DNA of 64,000 bases from Chloroflexota bacterium (GCA_028874075.1 JAPPLU010000049.1:226332-290331), one strand, 5' to 3'. Shown: positions 17,995-28,868, counted from the first letter of the stretch. Notes: generated by a model from the letters alone, not told the origin. A program made the numbers and translations.

Positions 17995-19992
17995 CTATCG
18001 CAGCACGCAGCTGGCGTCCGCTTCGGCGATGTAGGCCCGCACGTCCTCGGGCAGCAGGAAACCCTCTGCCTCCAACTGGCGGGTAGCCTTTGCCACGGCT
18101 TCGACGTAGTTTTCGTGGTTGCCGTACCGTTCCTCTAGGGACGGGCGCGGGTCGCCCGAGGCCAGGCTTTCTTCTTTCGTGTTGGCGAAGGGGATGTGTT
18201 GGCCATCGCCCTCACCGCCGTCGTTCTCGCCGAAGCCGGCCCGGCGCAGGGCCCAGCCGGTGGTGGTGGCAATGGGGGCCGCCACGGGCGGAAGGCGCAC
18301 GCCGGCTATTTCGTTACCGTCCTCGTCAACTTTGGAGACGAACACGGGGTAAGCGGGCCGGCCGGCCAGGGAAGGCGGCAGGTTCGCCACGATGCCTTGG
18401 TCGAAATCAGGGCCGTAGTCCAGGAAGTAGTGGGTGGTGATAACGCCCGTGTAGGTTGCGCCGGGGATGTCGGGCCACCCCAGTTCTTCCTTTGGCACGA
18501 CACCGGTCTCGAAACCGGGACGTGTGACGGCAAAAGCGGCGTTCTCGGAGGCGCGGGGCACCCGACTGGCCGGGGGTTCAACGCCCTCGCTGACCCACTT
18601 GTCCAGGGCTACCAGCAGGGCTCGGTGAGCGGGATAGGGACTGACGCCGTTAGTGAACTGCTGATTCTTGCCTTTCCGGGTAACATCGCCTACGCCGTGG
18701 GACAGGCCGGAGAGCAGGTAGAAACGCACGTTTTCCGGGTCGGGCAGGTCGTTGCCCTGGCTGTCGGTGTGAAGCTGGGAGCAGCCCTTGACCCAGTATT
18801 CGCTGGCCGTGTTGATTTCCAGGCGCTTGGGCAGGGTGTTGGAGGCCGCGCCCCGTTGGCTGCGCCCGGCGGTCCTGCCGCTCAGGTGGTCGGTGGTTAC
18901 CTGGTGGGCGAAGGGGAAGACGGCCTCCGGGTAACGATGGTTCTGTCGGTTGCGCTCGGTGCGGTCGGTCTGGGCGAAACGGTAGTTGATCTGGTCGCCG
19001 TTGCCGCCGCCGGTGTGGCTGAGGATGCCGTCCAGGGCCCGCTGGCCGTACTCGTCCTCGTTGAAGCCCAGCAACTGGAAGTCGTTGAGGGTTCGGGAGG
19101 GCTGGGATATGGAGTAGCTGTAGGTATAGTCGACGTGGCCGGCCAGAGGGTTGTCCGCCGACGCGGGGGCGTGGCGAAGGAAGGACAGGAAGTCGCGGGT
19201 GGCGGCCAAGCCGATGCAGGCTACCAAGGGGTCCTTTGCCGTGTAGGTGAACTCGTAGATGTGGCTCTGTTTGAAGGGCGTGCCCTCAGGCAGCAGCCGG
19301 ATGGCGTTTCCCTCGTCGGAAGTGTACTCCCACTCTGATGCCGGAATCTCTGCGGGAGTGTCGTCCAGACGCTCCTTGACCGTCAGGCGAGCCTGGGCCT
19401 TGTCCAGGGTTGCGGCGGCGTAGGCCAGGTCGCTGCTCAGGGTGGTCTCGTTGTCAAAGACGATGTACTCATAGGATGGCCCGGTGATGGTTTTGCCCTG
19501 GTTGGTGGCCACCGGCACGTTGATAGTCATGTCGTCGTGGCCCCTGGCGCTGATGTCCCAGCCGTTGCCCACCACGGCATAGCCCATATCGAAGACAAAC
19601 CCGGTCCCGGCATCGTCTGCGGTTGTGGGGTTGTTAATGGCGCGGGCCCCGTTGAGTAGGCCCATCCGCATGCCGCCCCGGTTATTGAAATCCAGGATAA
19701 CGCGGCGGTTGCCGAGTTCCACGTTAATGGGCTTGAGGATGAAGATGTCGGTGGAGTATTCCACCATGCCCCGTTCGTTGACCGGGGCCAAGGCAATGTC
19801 AGTGATGACGGCGTTGCGGGGGTCGGTCGGGTCCAGTTCGCCGTAGGCGGTGCCCCGCAGCTTCTCATACTGGCCCACGCTGCCGAAAGAACGGCCCTCA
19901 AAGGTGGGGGATTCTGAGCGCTTGGGGTCGACCTCGATGCGCTGGATGCCTGGCCTTGTGGCGATTAGGGTACCGGCCTGGTTTTGAGTCAT
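17995..19992 (-). CDS. Alpha/beta hydrolase domain-containing protein (Abhydrolase_10-like), paralogue of 275..2254
   Basis: 665 aa; collinear with the first copy (PTFEGRSFGSVGQYEKLRGTAYGELDP…; SLEERYGNHENYVEAV). Confidence 0.8.
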   Translation of the reverse strand: MTQNQAGTLIATRPGIQRIEVDPKRSESPTFEGRSFGSVGQYEKLRGTAYGELDPTDPRNAVITDIALAPVNERGMVEYSTDIFILKPINVELGNRRVILDFNNRGGMRMGLLNGARAINNPTTADDAGTGFVFDMGYAVVGNGWDISARGHDDMTINVPVATNQGKTITGPSYEYIVFDNETTLSSDLAYAAATLDKAQARLTVKERLDDTPAEIPASEWEYTSDEGNAIRLLPEGTPFKQSHIYEFTYTAKDPLVACIGLAATRDFLSFLRHAPASADNPLAGHVDYTYSYSISQPSRTLNDFQLLGFNEDEYGQRALDGILSHTGGGNGDQINYRFAQTDRTERNRQNHRYPEAVFPFAHQVTTDHLSGRTAGRSQRGAASNTLPKRLEINTASEYWVKGCSQLHTDSQGNDLPDPENVRFYLLSGLSHGVGDVTRKGKNQQFTNGVSPYPAHRALLVALDKWVSEGVEPPASRVPRASENAAFAVTRPGFETGVVPKEELGWPDIPGATYTGVITTHYFLDYGPDFDQGIVANLPPSLAGRPAYPVFVSKVDEDGNEIAGVRLPPVAAPIATTTGWALRRAGFGENDGGEGDGQHIPFANTKEESLASGDPRPSLEERYGNHENYVEAVAKATRQLEAEGFLLPEDVRAYIAEADASCVLR

Positions 19993-20757
19993 AGCTGCCC
20001 TCCTGGCGGGGGAGACGTTGTATTAAGTTCTCACCAACTAATCCCGAAGTGATAATACAAAGGACGTGGGGTTCGGTCAACGTGCGGTACAGTGAACCAG
20101 GGCAGACACACAGGTCTGCTTCTACCCTTGTGGCGCCCTGGCCAGCCAGAAGGGAACGCTGCCGGATATCTGCCGGTTTGGCGGCTAAAGGTGTTCAAGT
20201 TCGTGTGCTCCTACCCCGACTACAGAAAAGACTTTTTCCCGATTATTTCTACTCATTTCCGTTCATATCCTATTTGAGGCGACAGGAAGCCTGGCTGGGT
20301 GGCCGCAACTGATGGGCAGTGGGGATTTTTCTTATTTCGTTCCATATTGTTCCATTTTGTCCCATTTCCCCTGCCCACGAGGTCAGCTGACGGTGTTGGT
20401 TGCCCACCAGCCGGACCCCAACCAAAGCAGACACTCAGGTTTGCCCCTGCGGAGGGAGGGGTCGATGATGTGGAGGACCTGCCCACAGTATTACCGTATT
20501 CTTATAGTGAGGACCGGTTATGCAAGTTGGCAAGGGCTGAGGGCCAGCAGATGGCAGGGGAATCACGAAGGGGCGAACCCTCTTTGGTCTGCCTTTACAA
20601 GTTGAACCGAAGGGGAGCTCTGTCGAGCTCTCCTATACCTGTCGATTGTGCGTAGACATGGGCCGATGGCCGGCCATAACCGCTGTTTCCCGTTTAAGGT
20701 ATAATCGGTTGGGGTTTTTCCGTATGAGAAGGCCCAAGGGAACAAAAGGTAACCTGA

Positions 20758-21147
20758 GTGGAGATTGCTGCGGGCACGGCCATAGATCTGGGCGGCTGGA
20801 TCCCTTCCGAACAATCGGTGCGGGAGTACCTGGATGCGGTGGGAGACGATCTGGGCGTTTATGCCGAGGCGGGACTGGTACCGCCCCTGGCCCTGTGCGC
20901 CTGGGCCCTGGGGGCCATGCTGGATAAACTGTCCCTGCCGGCGGGCACCATTCATAGCATCCAGGAAATGGAGGCCTTAGCGGGGGTGGCCGTTGGCGAC
21001 GTTATTCGGGGCGAGGCAGTCCCCGAGCGACCGAGAAGCAGGGGCGGCCTGCGGTTTATGACCGTGGGCTACACGCTTTATTGCGGGTCGGGCGACCCGG
21101 TTCAGCGGGGCAAAACTACAGTGTTGACGCCGGAAGAGCAAGGGTAG
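20758..21147 (+). CDS. MaoC-like dehydratase, N-terminal type (FAS1-like)
   Basis: Short hot-dog-like protein before a MaoC domain gene. Confidence 0.55.
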   Translation: MEIAAGTAIDLGGWIPSEQSVREYLDAVGDDLGVYAEAGLVPPLALCAWALGAMLDKLSLPAGTIHSIQEMEALAGVAVGDVIRGEAVPERPRSRGGLRFMTVGYTLYCGSGDPVQRGKTTVLTPEEQG

Positions 21148-21154
21148 GACCGGA

Positions 21155-21568
21155 ATGGGTGGAATACGAGAGGTGGAGGCGCCGCTGCCGGAGTTGACCC
21201 TGGAGATCACCCAGGACCGGTTGAACGCCTACTGCACGGCATCGGGCGACCATAATCCACTGCATTGGGACGCCGAGTTTGCAGCCGCCACCCAGTTTGG
21301 CGGCATTATTGCCCACGGCATGCTGACCCTGGCCCTGGTTTCCCGTATGATGGCCGCCGCCTACGGGCAGGCATGGCTGGAGTCGGGTAGCCTGAGGACT
21401 CGATTCAAGGGAGCCGCTTACCTGGGAGACTGGGTGGCAAGCCGGGGCAGCGTTACGAAGGAAGAGGAAAGAGACGGCTACCGGCTGGTAACCTGCGCGG
21501 TGGCCGTGGTGAACGGGGAGAATGGAGAAGAGCTGGTGACGGGCACCGCCACGGTGAAACTGCCATAG
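21155..21568 (+). CDS. MaoC-family dehydratase
   Basis: YCTASGDHNPLHWDAEFAAATQFGGIIAHGMLTLAL hydratase motif. Confidence 0.88.
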   Translation: MGGIREVEAPLPELTLEITQDRLNAYCTASGDHNPLHWDAEFAAATQFGGIIAHGMLTLALVSRMMAAAYGQAWLESGSLRTRFKGAAYLGDWVASRGSVTKEEERDGYRLVTCAVAVVNGENGEELVTGTATVKLP

Positions 21569-21613
21569 CAGTCCCGACCCGGGCCCGGGATGTGGAGGAG
21601 AAGGGAATACGGT

Positions 21614-22663
21614 ATGCAAAGCTTTGATAGTCCATCGCTTAACACCGGGGACCCCATTCGCGTGGCGGTGGATGCCATGGGCGGCGACTACGCCCCCCAG
21701 GAAACGGTCAAGGGCGCGCTTGCCGCGCTGGACACCCACAACATGGAACTGCTGCTGGTTGGAGACTCCCAGGCGGTTGAAGGGGAACTGGACAAGTACG
21801 GTCCGCCTAGCAAGTCGGTCAAGGTCGTCCCCTCGGTTGACAAGATCAGCGATGAAGAACATCCCATGCACGCCTTCCGGCAGAAGCCCGAGGCGTCCAT
21901 CATCGTGGGCGCCAGGCTGGTGAAGGCGGGCCAGGCCGACGTGCTGGTGTCCCTGGGTTCCACAGGAGCGTCCATGGCCACTTCGGCCCTGGTGCTGGGG
22001 ATGATGGACGGGCTGGAACGCCCTTGCATCGGCGGTCCCTTCCTGGGGCTGGCGCCCCGCACCGTACTGATGGACCTGGGCAGCAACGTGGACTGCCGTC
22101 CCTCCCAGCTACTCAACTTCGCCGCTCTCGGGTCCGTATTCGCCCACCGGTTCCTGGGCACCGAGAATCCCCGGGTGGCCCTGCTCAGCGTGGGCGCCGA
22201 AAAGTCCAAGGGCAACCGGCAGGTGCAGGAAAGCTACCAGTTGTTTGAAAGCAGCCACCTCAACTTCGTCGGCAACGTGGAGGGGATGGACTTCTTCGGC
22301 GACAAGGCGGACGTTATCGTCTGTGACGGGTTCGTCGGCAACATCCTCATCAAGTTCACCGAAGGGATGGGAACGGCACTTGGTGGCTACCTGGGCCGGC
22401 TGCTATCTCCCTATATGTCCGAGGAACAGATGAAGGGTGTCTTCAATGAGTTGTGGCAGACCACCAACCTGCCGCGCACCATGGGCGGTCCTCTGTTCGG
22501 GGTGAACGGCGCCGTAATCGTGGGCCATGGCTCGTCGCGGGCCGACGGGGTGTCCGGCGCCATCAATACCGCTGTCCGGTACGTTGAAATGGGCCTGCTG
22601 GAGAGCATGCGGGAGGAACTGGCGGAGGTCAGCCGCAACGGCCTGCTGGGGGACTCGCAGTGA
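21614..22663 (+). CDS. plsX: Phosphate acyltransferase PlsX
   Basis: RVAVDAMGGDYAPQETVKGAL…; GNILIKFTEG. Confidence 0.94.
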   Translation: MQSFDSPSLNTGDPIRVAVDAMGGDYAPQETVKGALAALDTHNMELLLVGDSQAVEGELDKYGPPSKSVKVVPSVDKISDEEHPMHAFRQKPEASIIVGARLVKAGQADVLVSLGSTGASMATSALVLGMMDGLERPCIGGPFLGLAPRTVLMDLGSNVDCRPSQLLNFAALGSVFAHRFLGTENPRVALLSVGAEKSKGNRQVQESYQLFESSHLNFVGNVEGMDFFGDKADVIVCDGFVGNILIKFTEGMGTALGGYLGRLLSPYMSEEQMKGVFNELWQTTNLPRTMGGPLFGVNGAVIVGHGSSRADGVSGAINTAVRYVEMGLLESMREELAEVSRNGLLGDSQ

Positions 22664-23418
22664 CGGAGGCGCAGCGGCTATCGGAACAGGTGGCGCTGGT
22701 CACCGGGGCGTCCCGGGGCATCGGGGCGGTAATTGCGCGTCGGCTGGCCGTGGACGGGGCCAGGGTGGCGGTCAACTACCAGGCGTCGGAGGAGGCGGCT
22801 CGACAAGTGGCGCAGGGCATCACCGACGTCGGCGGCGAGGCCGTTGTAATGTCCGGCGACGTGTCCAGGGAAGAGGATGCGGACGCCCTGGTGAAGAGCG
22901 TTATAGAGCAGTGGGGCCGCATCGACATCCTGGTTAACAACGCGGGCATTACCCGCGACCGCTTGCTGCTGCGGATGACGCCCGATGACTGGGACCGGGT
23001 GCTGGAGGTGAACCTGCGGGGCGCCTTCCTCTGCACCAAGTATGTGATGCCCCACCTGATACGCCGCCGCCAGGGACGGGTGGTGAACATTTCGTCGGTG
23101 GTAGGAATTGGCGGCAACGCCGGCCAGGCCAATTATGCCGCGTCCAAGGCCGGGCTGATCGGGTTCACCAAGGCAGTAGCCCGGGAGGTGGCGTCGCGGA
23201 ACATCACCGTCAATGCCCTGGCCCCAGGGTTCATCGACACCGGCGGCATGGTGGACCAGATGACGGAGGAGGCCAGGAAGACGGTGCTAGGCCGCATTCC
23301 CATGGAACGGTTCGGCAGCGCCGACGACGTGGCAGAGGCGGTGTCCTTCCTGTGCGGGCCGGGAGCGGGCTACATTACGGGCCAGGTGATAACGATTGAC
23401 GGGGGAATGGTGGGGTAG
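22660..23418 (+). CDS. fabG: 3-oxoacyl-ACP reductase FabG
   Basis: SDR TGASRGIG, YAASKAG; 4-bp GTGA overlap with plsX. Confidence 0.92.
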   Translation: MTEAQRLSEQVALVTGASRGIGAVIARRLAVDGARVAVNYQASEEAARQVAQGITDVGGEAVVMSGDVSREEDADALVKSVIEQWGRIDILVNNAGITRDRLLLRMTPDDWDRVLEVNLRGAFLCTKYVMPHLIRRRQGRVVNISSVVGIGGNAGQANYAASKAGLIGFTKAVAREVASRNITVNALAPGFIDTGGMVDQMTEEARKTVLGRIPMERFGSADDVAEAVSFLCGPGAGYITGQVITIDGGMVG

Positions 23419-23704
23419 GGTCAGCTTCGGATCTCGTGCTTTCCAGGGACCGCTCTCTTGCAGCGACTATGCCGGAGGAGACGGGATAGGCTCATTGGTT
23501 GCCCGCGGCAAGAGCTTTTAATTGCAACCTCTACAGTTGAGGTTGGTCCAGCCTTTCTTTCCCGTCCACTCGATCAAAGACCCAGTCTGGCGAAATGATC
23601 CGGCGTACTTTCAGTCGATACATTGCCGCCGCTTTTCGTTATACCGGCATTGAGGCAAAGAGACCAATCAGCCTGAAAGAAAACGTGCTATGGAGGAGTC
23701 ACAC

Positions 23705-24571
23705 ATGCCACACTCCACCACCCAACTCCGCCAACTGCTTCGAGAACCGGGCATCATTATGGCGCCGGGGGCGTATGACTGCCTTACTGCGAAGATAATA
23801 GAAAACGCCTGCTTCCCCGCAGTCTATATGACCGGGGCCGGCACCTCGGTGGCTACCCTGGGCTATCCCGACCTGGCCCTGGCCACCATGGGCGAGATGG
23901 TGGGGAATGCCGCTGATATTGCGTCCACCGTGTCGGTGCCGGTTATTGCCGATGCGGATACGGGGTATGGCGGTATTCTGAACATCCAGCGCACCATCCG
24001 GCAGTACCAGCGGGCCGGCGTGGCCGGGGTGCATATCGAGGACCAGGAGTTCCCCAAGCGGTGCGGCCACCTGGACAACAAGCGGGTCATCGGCATCGAC
24101 GAGATGGTGGGGAAGATACGGGCGGCGGCGGACGCCCGCACGGACGACGATTTTGTCATCATAGTCCGTACCGACGCCCTGGCGGTAACGGGATGGGACG
24201 ACACCATGCGCCGTTGCGAAGCCTTCACCAGGGCCGGGGCAGACGTGCTGTTCGTGGAGGCCATCCGGTCGCCGGAAGAGGCGGAACGGGTGGTGGCGTC
24301 GGTGAAGCTGCCCCTGCTTTACAATTACGTGGAAACGGGCAAGTCACCCTTGTTCACGGCGGGGCAACTGGAGGAACTGGGCTTCAAGATAGTCATCTAT
24401 CCCGCCAGCGCCCTGCTCACGGTGGGCAAGGTGGTAGCGAGCCTGATGGAGGAACTGAAGAACAAGGGCACGACAGCCCACCTGGTAGACAACATGGTTA
24501 CCTTGCAACAGTGCTTTGAGCTAATGGGGCTGTCGGAAATGCTGGCGACGGATGAGAACTACTCGGCTTAG
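23705..24571 (+). CDS. Isocitrate lyase/PEP mutase family protein
   Basis: IMAPGAYDCLTAKI…DADTGYGG…HIEDQEFPKRCGHLDNK. Confidence 0.9.
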   Translation: MPHSTTQLRQLLREPGIIMAPGAYDCLTAKIIENACFPAVYMTGAGTSVATLGYPDLALATMGEMVGNAADIASTVSVPVIADADTGYGGILNIQRTIRQYQRAGVAGVHIEDQEFPKRCGHLDNKRVIGIDEMVGKIRAAADARTDDDFVIIVRTDALAVTGWDDTMRRCEAFTRAGADVLFVEAIRSPEEAERVVASVKLPLLYNYVETGKSPLFTAGQLEELGFKIVIYPASALLTVGKVVASLMEELKNKGTTAHLVDNMVTLQQCFELMGLSEMLATDENYSA

Positions 24572-24587
24572 TAAGTAGGGGACATCG

Positions 24588-25529
24588 GTGAACGAAGACT
24601 TAAGGCAATTCATCAAGGATTCCCTGGAAAAAGGACAGACCCGGGACGCCATCCGGGGCGTGCTGGTAGAAGCCGGATGGCAGGAACGGGAGGTCAGCAC
24701 CGCCCTTGCGTCCTTCGCCGATGTGGATTTTCCAGTGGCGGTGCCCCGTCCGCGTCCCTACCTGCACGCACGAGAGGCTTTCCTTTACCTGGTCTCTTTT
24801 ATTTCCCTTTACGTCTTCGCTTTCAGCTTGGGCGCGGTATTCTTTGGACTGATTGACCACCATTTCTCCAGTTCAATTTACCGGTACGAGCCCGGCCCAT
24901 CAGCGGCGCAAACGACCGCGCTGGCGGCCATCATCGTGGCGTTCCCCCTGTACCTGTTCCTGATGCGGCGCCTCACCGCAGCAGTGGCGGCGGATCCGGA
25001 GCGGCGGCAATCGCTGATACGCCGGTGGCTGACCTACCTTACCCTGGTGGTGGGCGCGGCGGTGATCCTGGGCGACATTATAGCCCTGCTGTCCCGGTTG
25101 CTGGCCGGAGACCCAACTGCGGGATTCGTGCTGAAGGTTGTAGCTGTCCTGATCATCACCGGTCCCATTTTCGGGTATTACCTGTGGGACATGCGCCAGG
25201 CGGAGGACCAGGTCGTAGAGTCGGCCGCCCGCGCCGCCCCGGCGTTGCGGGGACTGGTAATCTGCGCCATCGTCGTGGTTGTGGCAACCCTGGGTTATTC
25301 CATCTACCTGGTCGGCACCCCTGGGCAACAGCGGGCTGAGAGACTGGACGAGCGGCGGGCTGACGACCTGCGTAACATTTCTCAAAACGTAGATATATAC
25401 TTCAACCTGAATGAAGAAATGCCGCAGAGACTGCGGGACTTAAGTGGACCCCGATTCCATGTCAGGTCCATTGAAGACCCTGACACAGGGCTGACATACG
25501 AGTATCGGGTGCTGGAAGGCGCCCAGTAG
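24588..25529 (+). CDS. DUF5671-like membrane protein
   Basis: DLRQFIKDSLEKGQTRDAIRGVLVEAGW and several TM segments. Confidence 0.65.
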   Translation: MNEDLRQFIKDSLEKGQTRDAIRGVLVEAGWQEREVSTALASFADVDFPVAVPRPRPYLHAREAFLYLVSFISLYVFAFSLGAVFFGLIDHHFSSSIYRYEPGPSAAQTTALAAIIVAFPLYLFLMRRLTAAVAADPERRQSLIRRWLTYLTLVVGAAVILGDIIALLSRLLAGDPTAGFVLKVVAVLIITGPIFGYYLWDMRQAEDQVVESAARAAPALRGLVICAIVVVVATLGYSIYLVGTPGQQRAERLDERRADDLRNISQNVDIYFNLNEEMPQRLRDLSGPRFHVRSIEDPDTGLTYEYRVLEGAQ

Positions 25530-25699
25530 GAGCTATGTGCCGTCTTCGCCACCGACTCCCGGGGCCGGCGGGACGAACGTAGGTCATTTTCCGAGCGTAT
25601 CTGGGAACATAGCGCCGGCAGGAACTGCTTCCAGCTGGAGGCCAGGGCGGAGCCATGACGAGGGTCCGTTCATACTGACCGTATAGTTGAGGTGCAACC

Positions 25700-26218
25700 A
25701 TGGCGAATGTTGTGCTGGTAATAGACATGGTACGGGGATTCGTGGAGCCGGGGCACAACCTGTACTGCGAAGGGTACCGGCCTCTGATTCCCAGGATTCA
25801 GGAACTGCTGGATCGGGAGACAGCGGCCGGTTCCAGTGTACTGTTCGTCTCTGACCATCATCTGCCCGACGATCTGGAGTTCCAGATATTTCCGGTCCAT
25901 TGCGTAATCGGAACGGAGGAGCCGGAGGTTATCCCGGAACTGGCCGGTTACCTGACGGGCGACAATCTGGTTCCCAAGAACCGTTACAGTGGCTTCTTCA
26001 ACACCGACCTGGAGCAAAGACTGGCCGACCTGCAGCCCGACAAGGTAATCGTCTGCGGCGTCTGCACCGACATCTGCGTCCTCCACACAACATCCGACGC
26101 CCGCAACCGCGATTACAAAGTGGAAATTCCGGCTGACTGCGTGGCTACGTTTGATCCGGACGCGCACACGTGGGCGCTGGGACATTTGGAAAAGATACTG
26201 GGGGCGACGGTGATTTAG
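25700..26218 (+). CDS. Isochorismatase-family cysteine hydrolase
   Basis: VVLVIDMVRGFVEPG; VIVCGVCTDICVLHTTSDARNRDYKV. Confidence 0.9.
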   Translation: MANVVLVIDMVRGFVEPGHNLYCEGYRPLIPRIQELLDRETAAGSSVLFVSDHHLPDDLEFQIFPVHCVIGTEEPEVIPELAGYLTGDNLVPKNRYSGFFNTDLEQRLADLQPDKVIVCGVCTDICVLHTTSDARNRDYKVEIPADCVATFDPDAHTWALGHLEKILGATVI

Positions 26219-26382
26219 CGGATTTGCGTGCTCCCCAGGGCTCAGATTCTCGTAGGGGAAGCGCTTGTGGCAGACAGGGTCCTAAAGTTGCCATGCGAGG
26301 GCCTCCTACCAGTAGTCTTTTGGAAACCTCTGCCAACTGGTGTATATTTGCCCCATCAATTCCGTAGTGAGGTGAATTCGTC

Positions 26383-26808
26383 ATGCCCACATCCTTTGAA
26401 AAGTCAAGCATTACTTTGGAAGCAGCCCATCAGGCGGTTGCCGCAGCCGCAGCCAAGGCGGCGGAGATCGGCGTACCCATGGCTATCGCTGTGTTGGACC
26501 CGGACGGGACTCTGAAGGCTTTCAGCCGCATGGACGGCGCCGCTTTGCTGGCGGTGCGCGTTGCCCAGCAAAAGGCCTGGACTGCAATCTCTTTTGGGGT
26601 GCCAACCCAGGGCCTGTGGGAGTTCATCAAGGAAGACCCGCCCCTGCTGCACAGCCTGCCTCACCAGGAGGACATGATCCTGTTTGCGGGCGGCTCTCCC
26701 ATCAACGTAGACGGCAAGATGATTGGGGGCATTGGAGTGAGCGGCGGCCATTACAGCCAGGACCAGGAGTGTGCCGACGCGGGTTTGGCCGCTTTGGGCG
26801 CAGGCTAG
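26383..26808 (+). CDS. GlcG/HbpS-like heme-binding protein
   Basis: Family pattern LEAAHQAVAAAAAKAAEIGVPMAIAVLDPDGTLKAFSRMDGA…GGIGVSGG. Confidence 0.85.
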   Translation: MPTSFEKSSITLEAAHQAVAAAAAKAAEIGVPMAIAVLDPDGTLKAFSRMDGAALLAVRVAQQKAWTAISFGVPTQGLWEFIKEDPPLLHSLPHQEDMILFAGGSPINVDGKMIGGIGVSGGHYSQDQECADAGLAALGAG

Positions 26809-26982
26809 CGCCCTCCGGGGCTCTATATGCCTGGCAGGACATGCCTGCCGCCAGGCCTTACGCGGGCAGGCTCAAGAGTTTGCGACAGCTCCCCAAATTG
26901 TCCTTCCGGGTTGTGCTCCAATTCGGCGCCGCCGCCCCTTGCCTGTATCCTTCCAGCGCCACGCCTATTGTTTCCCAAGACC

Positions 26983-27012
26983 GTAAGGGCCGACTCACAG
27001 GTCGGCCCTTAC
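26983..27012. terminator. Perfect inverted repeat, terminator or dispersed palindrome
   Basis: GTAAGGGCCGAC-TCACAG-GTCGGCCCTTAC. Confidence 0.55.
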
Positions 27013-27128
27013 CCGGCTACCAGACCTCTTGGAAAATACAAGCTGCCTCGCCCACCAAGTTGACCCTCCTACCTGGCTCGGCTATACTACTAATTCCAAT
27101 TTCAGATAAAGCAATAGCGAGGTGTCGC

Positions 27129-27473
27129 CTGAATTCAGCAGAAGTTGCCCAGTTGGCCGTTGAAGTGGCCTCGGAAAAGCTGGCCGAGGACATAGTGATG
27201 CTGGACCTGAGGGGGTTGGCCCCATTTACTGATTACTTTGTAATCATGTCCGGCAACTCGGCCCGGCAGTTGGAGGCTCTGGAAGAGGATATAACCGATG
27301 CAATGAAAGAAGCCGGTGTCCGCCGGTTTCACCGGGAGGGCACCCCAGCGTCCGGTTGGATTCTGCTGGACTTCAGTGACATCATCGTCCACATATTCGG
27401 CCCTGAGGAGCGCGACTACTTCGAACTGGAACGCCTCTGGGCGCGCGCACCCCAGGTGGTCCGCATTCTGTAG
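27129..27473 (+). CDS. rsfS: Ribosome silencing factor RsfS (start uncertain)
   Basis: VMLDLRGLAPFTDYFVIMSGNSARQLEALEEDI…GWILLDFSDIIVHIFGPEERDYFELERLW; ORF 26616..27473 has an implausible N-extension. Confidence 0.88.
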   Translation: MNSAEVAQLAVEVASEKLAEDIVMLDLRGLAPFTDYFVIMSGNSARQLEALEEDITDAMKEAGVRRFHREGTPASGWILLDFSDIIVHIFGPEERDYFELERLWARAPQVVRIL

Positions 27474-27601
27474 TTGTTCGACATGGCAACTCTCCCCTTC
27501 AGGAGGTTTGCCGGTTGACCTTCTGCTGGTTCTATAAGTGCGGCAAGGACGGGTTACAAACCCGCACCCACAGGCAATTGGACCGGACGTGCTGCAGCGC
27601 G

Positions 27602-28054
27602 CTATTCGTTTATCCAGGAATCCACGTCTCTCTCGTAGCTCAGGATTTCTTCGGGCCTGAAGAAGAGGTTCACTTCCCGCTCCGCCGATTCGGGACTGTC
27701 CGATCCGTGTACCAGGTTCCGGCCAATGTCAATGCCTAAGTCCCCCCGGATGGTGCCCGCGGCGGAACTGACTGGGTTGGTCTGCCCCATGGTGTTGCGG
27801 ACAATGTCCACTGCGTTGTTGGCCTCCCAGACCATGGCCACTATGGGTGACGAGGTAATGAAGCTGACGAGCCCGCCAAAGAAGGGACGGTCGACGTGTT
27901 CGCCGTAATGTTGCCGCGCCAGTTCATCCGATACCTGCATCAGCTTCATGCCTACCAGCTTGAGCCCGCGCCTCTCCAGTCGCGTAATCACTTCCCCCGC
28001 CAGGCCCCGCTGGACCCCGTCGGGCTTAACCAGTACCAGTGTGCGTTCTGCCAT
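27602..28054 (-). CDS. ndk: Nucleoside diphosphate kinase
   Basis: [32 protein letters not shown]. Confidence 0.95.
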   Translation of the reverse strand: MAERTLVLVKPDGVQRGLAGEVITRLERRGLKLVGMKLMQVSDELARQHYGEHVDRPFFGGLVSFITSSPIVAMVWEANNAVDIVRNTMGQTNPVSSAAGTIRGDLGIDIGRNLVHGSDSPESAEREVNLFFRPEEILSYERDVDSWINE

Positions 28055-28178
28055 TAACTAAAGTCCTTCCTTTGCTAATTCTCTTCTGATTTTGCGGGTT
28101 CACCGACTATCGCGTTGTGCCCGCCTTGGTCACACTTTAGGAGTAGCCTTTGTGGCTCCCTTTTCCTTGGAGTTTCGC

Positions 28179-28868
28179 CTACGCCCCTTGCCGCACCCGG
28201 TCCCGCCGTTTCGGCCCGCCGATGGACGGCATCCGCAGGTAATAGGGTTGCAGCGTGGCTGCGTCGTCCGACTCGCCTGCTTCCAGCCTGTCGTGTGCCA
28301 GCGCCGTCAGCGCCCATAGCCGGGCTGCTGGAGAGTGGCCGACCACCAACACCTGGTCTCCCATCCGGTCGCGGATAAACTCTGCATGGGCCGACGTGCC
28401 CTCGCCGCAAAACAGCAGAGGTGCCCCCACCTCATCCAGTAGCTCGGCTGGCGGACAAATACGGTCCTCCCTCAGGCGCTGTCCATTGGCCCCAAAATAG
28501 CCGGAGGACACTTCGGTGCGTCCTGCATCCAGCAGTGCGCAGACGGACAGACCTGATTGCAGGTAGGGTTGGGCTTCGGCGTCCAGGGTACTGATTCCCG
28601 CCAGCGGCCTGCCTGACGCCATGGCCAGTCCCTTGGCCACGCTCATGCCTACCCTCAGGGCGCTGAACCCGCCAGGTCCCAGCGCAACCGCAATGCCGTC
28701 CAGGTCTTTCGCTGACAGCCTCTCCCCTTCCAGCAGGTGCGCCACCGCCGGCATCAGTTCCGCGGTGTGGTTCACCGCCGACCACCACGAGCGGGCAGCC
28801 ACCACCTGTCCGTCCCGGGCCAGGGCTACCCCCGCATTCCGTGTCGATGTATCGATTGTCAGAATCAT
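28179..28868 (-). CDS. tsaB: tRNA t6A biosynthesis protein TsaB
   Basis: MILTIDTSTRNAGVAL…GPGGFSALRVGMSVAKGLA. Confidence 0.92.
   Translation of the reverse strand: MILTIDTSTRNAGVALARDGQVVAARSWWSAVNHTAELMPAVAHLLEGERLSAKDLDGIAVALGPGGFSALRVGMSVAKGLAMASGRPLAGISTLDAEAQPYLQSGLSVCALLDAGRTEVSSGYFGANGQRLREDRICPPAELLDEVGAPLLFCGEGTSAHAEFIRDRMGDQVLVVGHSPAARLWALTALAHDRLEAGESDDAATLQPYYLRMPSIGGPKRRDRVRQGA

Noticed and set aside
18196-19338. Plus-strand ORF 380 aa antisense to the second hydrolase
   Set aside because: Low-complexity V/G/A-rich shadow frame.
14556-22663. Genome-wide reassignment of UGA to Cys or Trp as the explanation for in-frame UGAs
   Set aside because: UGA is used as a normal terminator in this window (e.g. 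the DUF3341 gene at 15060-15062 and plsX at 22661-22663), so recoding must be context dependent.
26809-27128. N-terminal extension of the RsfS ORF (26616 start)
   Set aside because: The extension overlaps the GlcG-like gene and a perfect stem-loop at 26983-27012; the family similarity begins near 27129.
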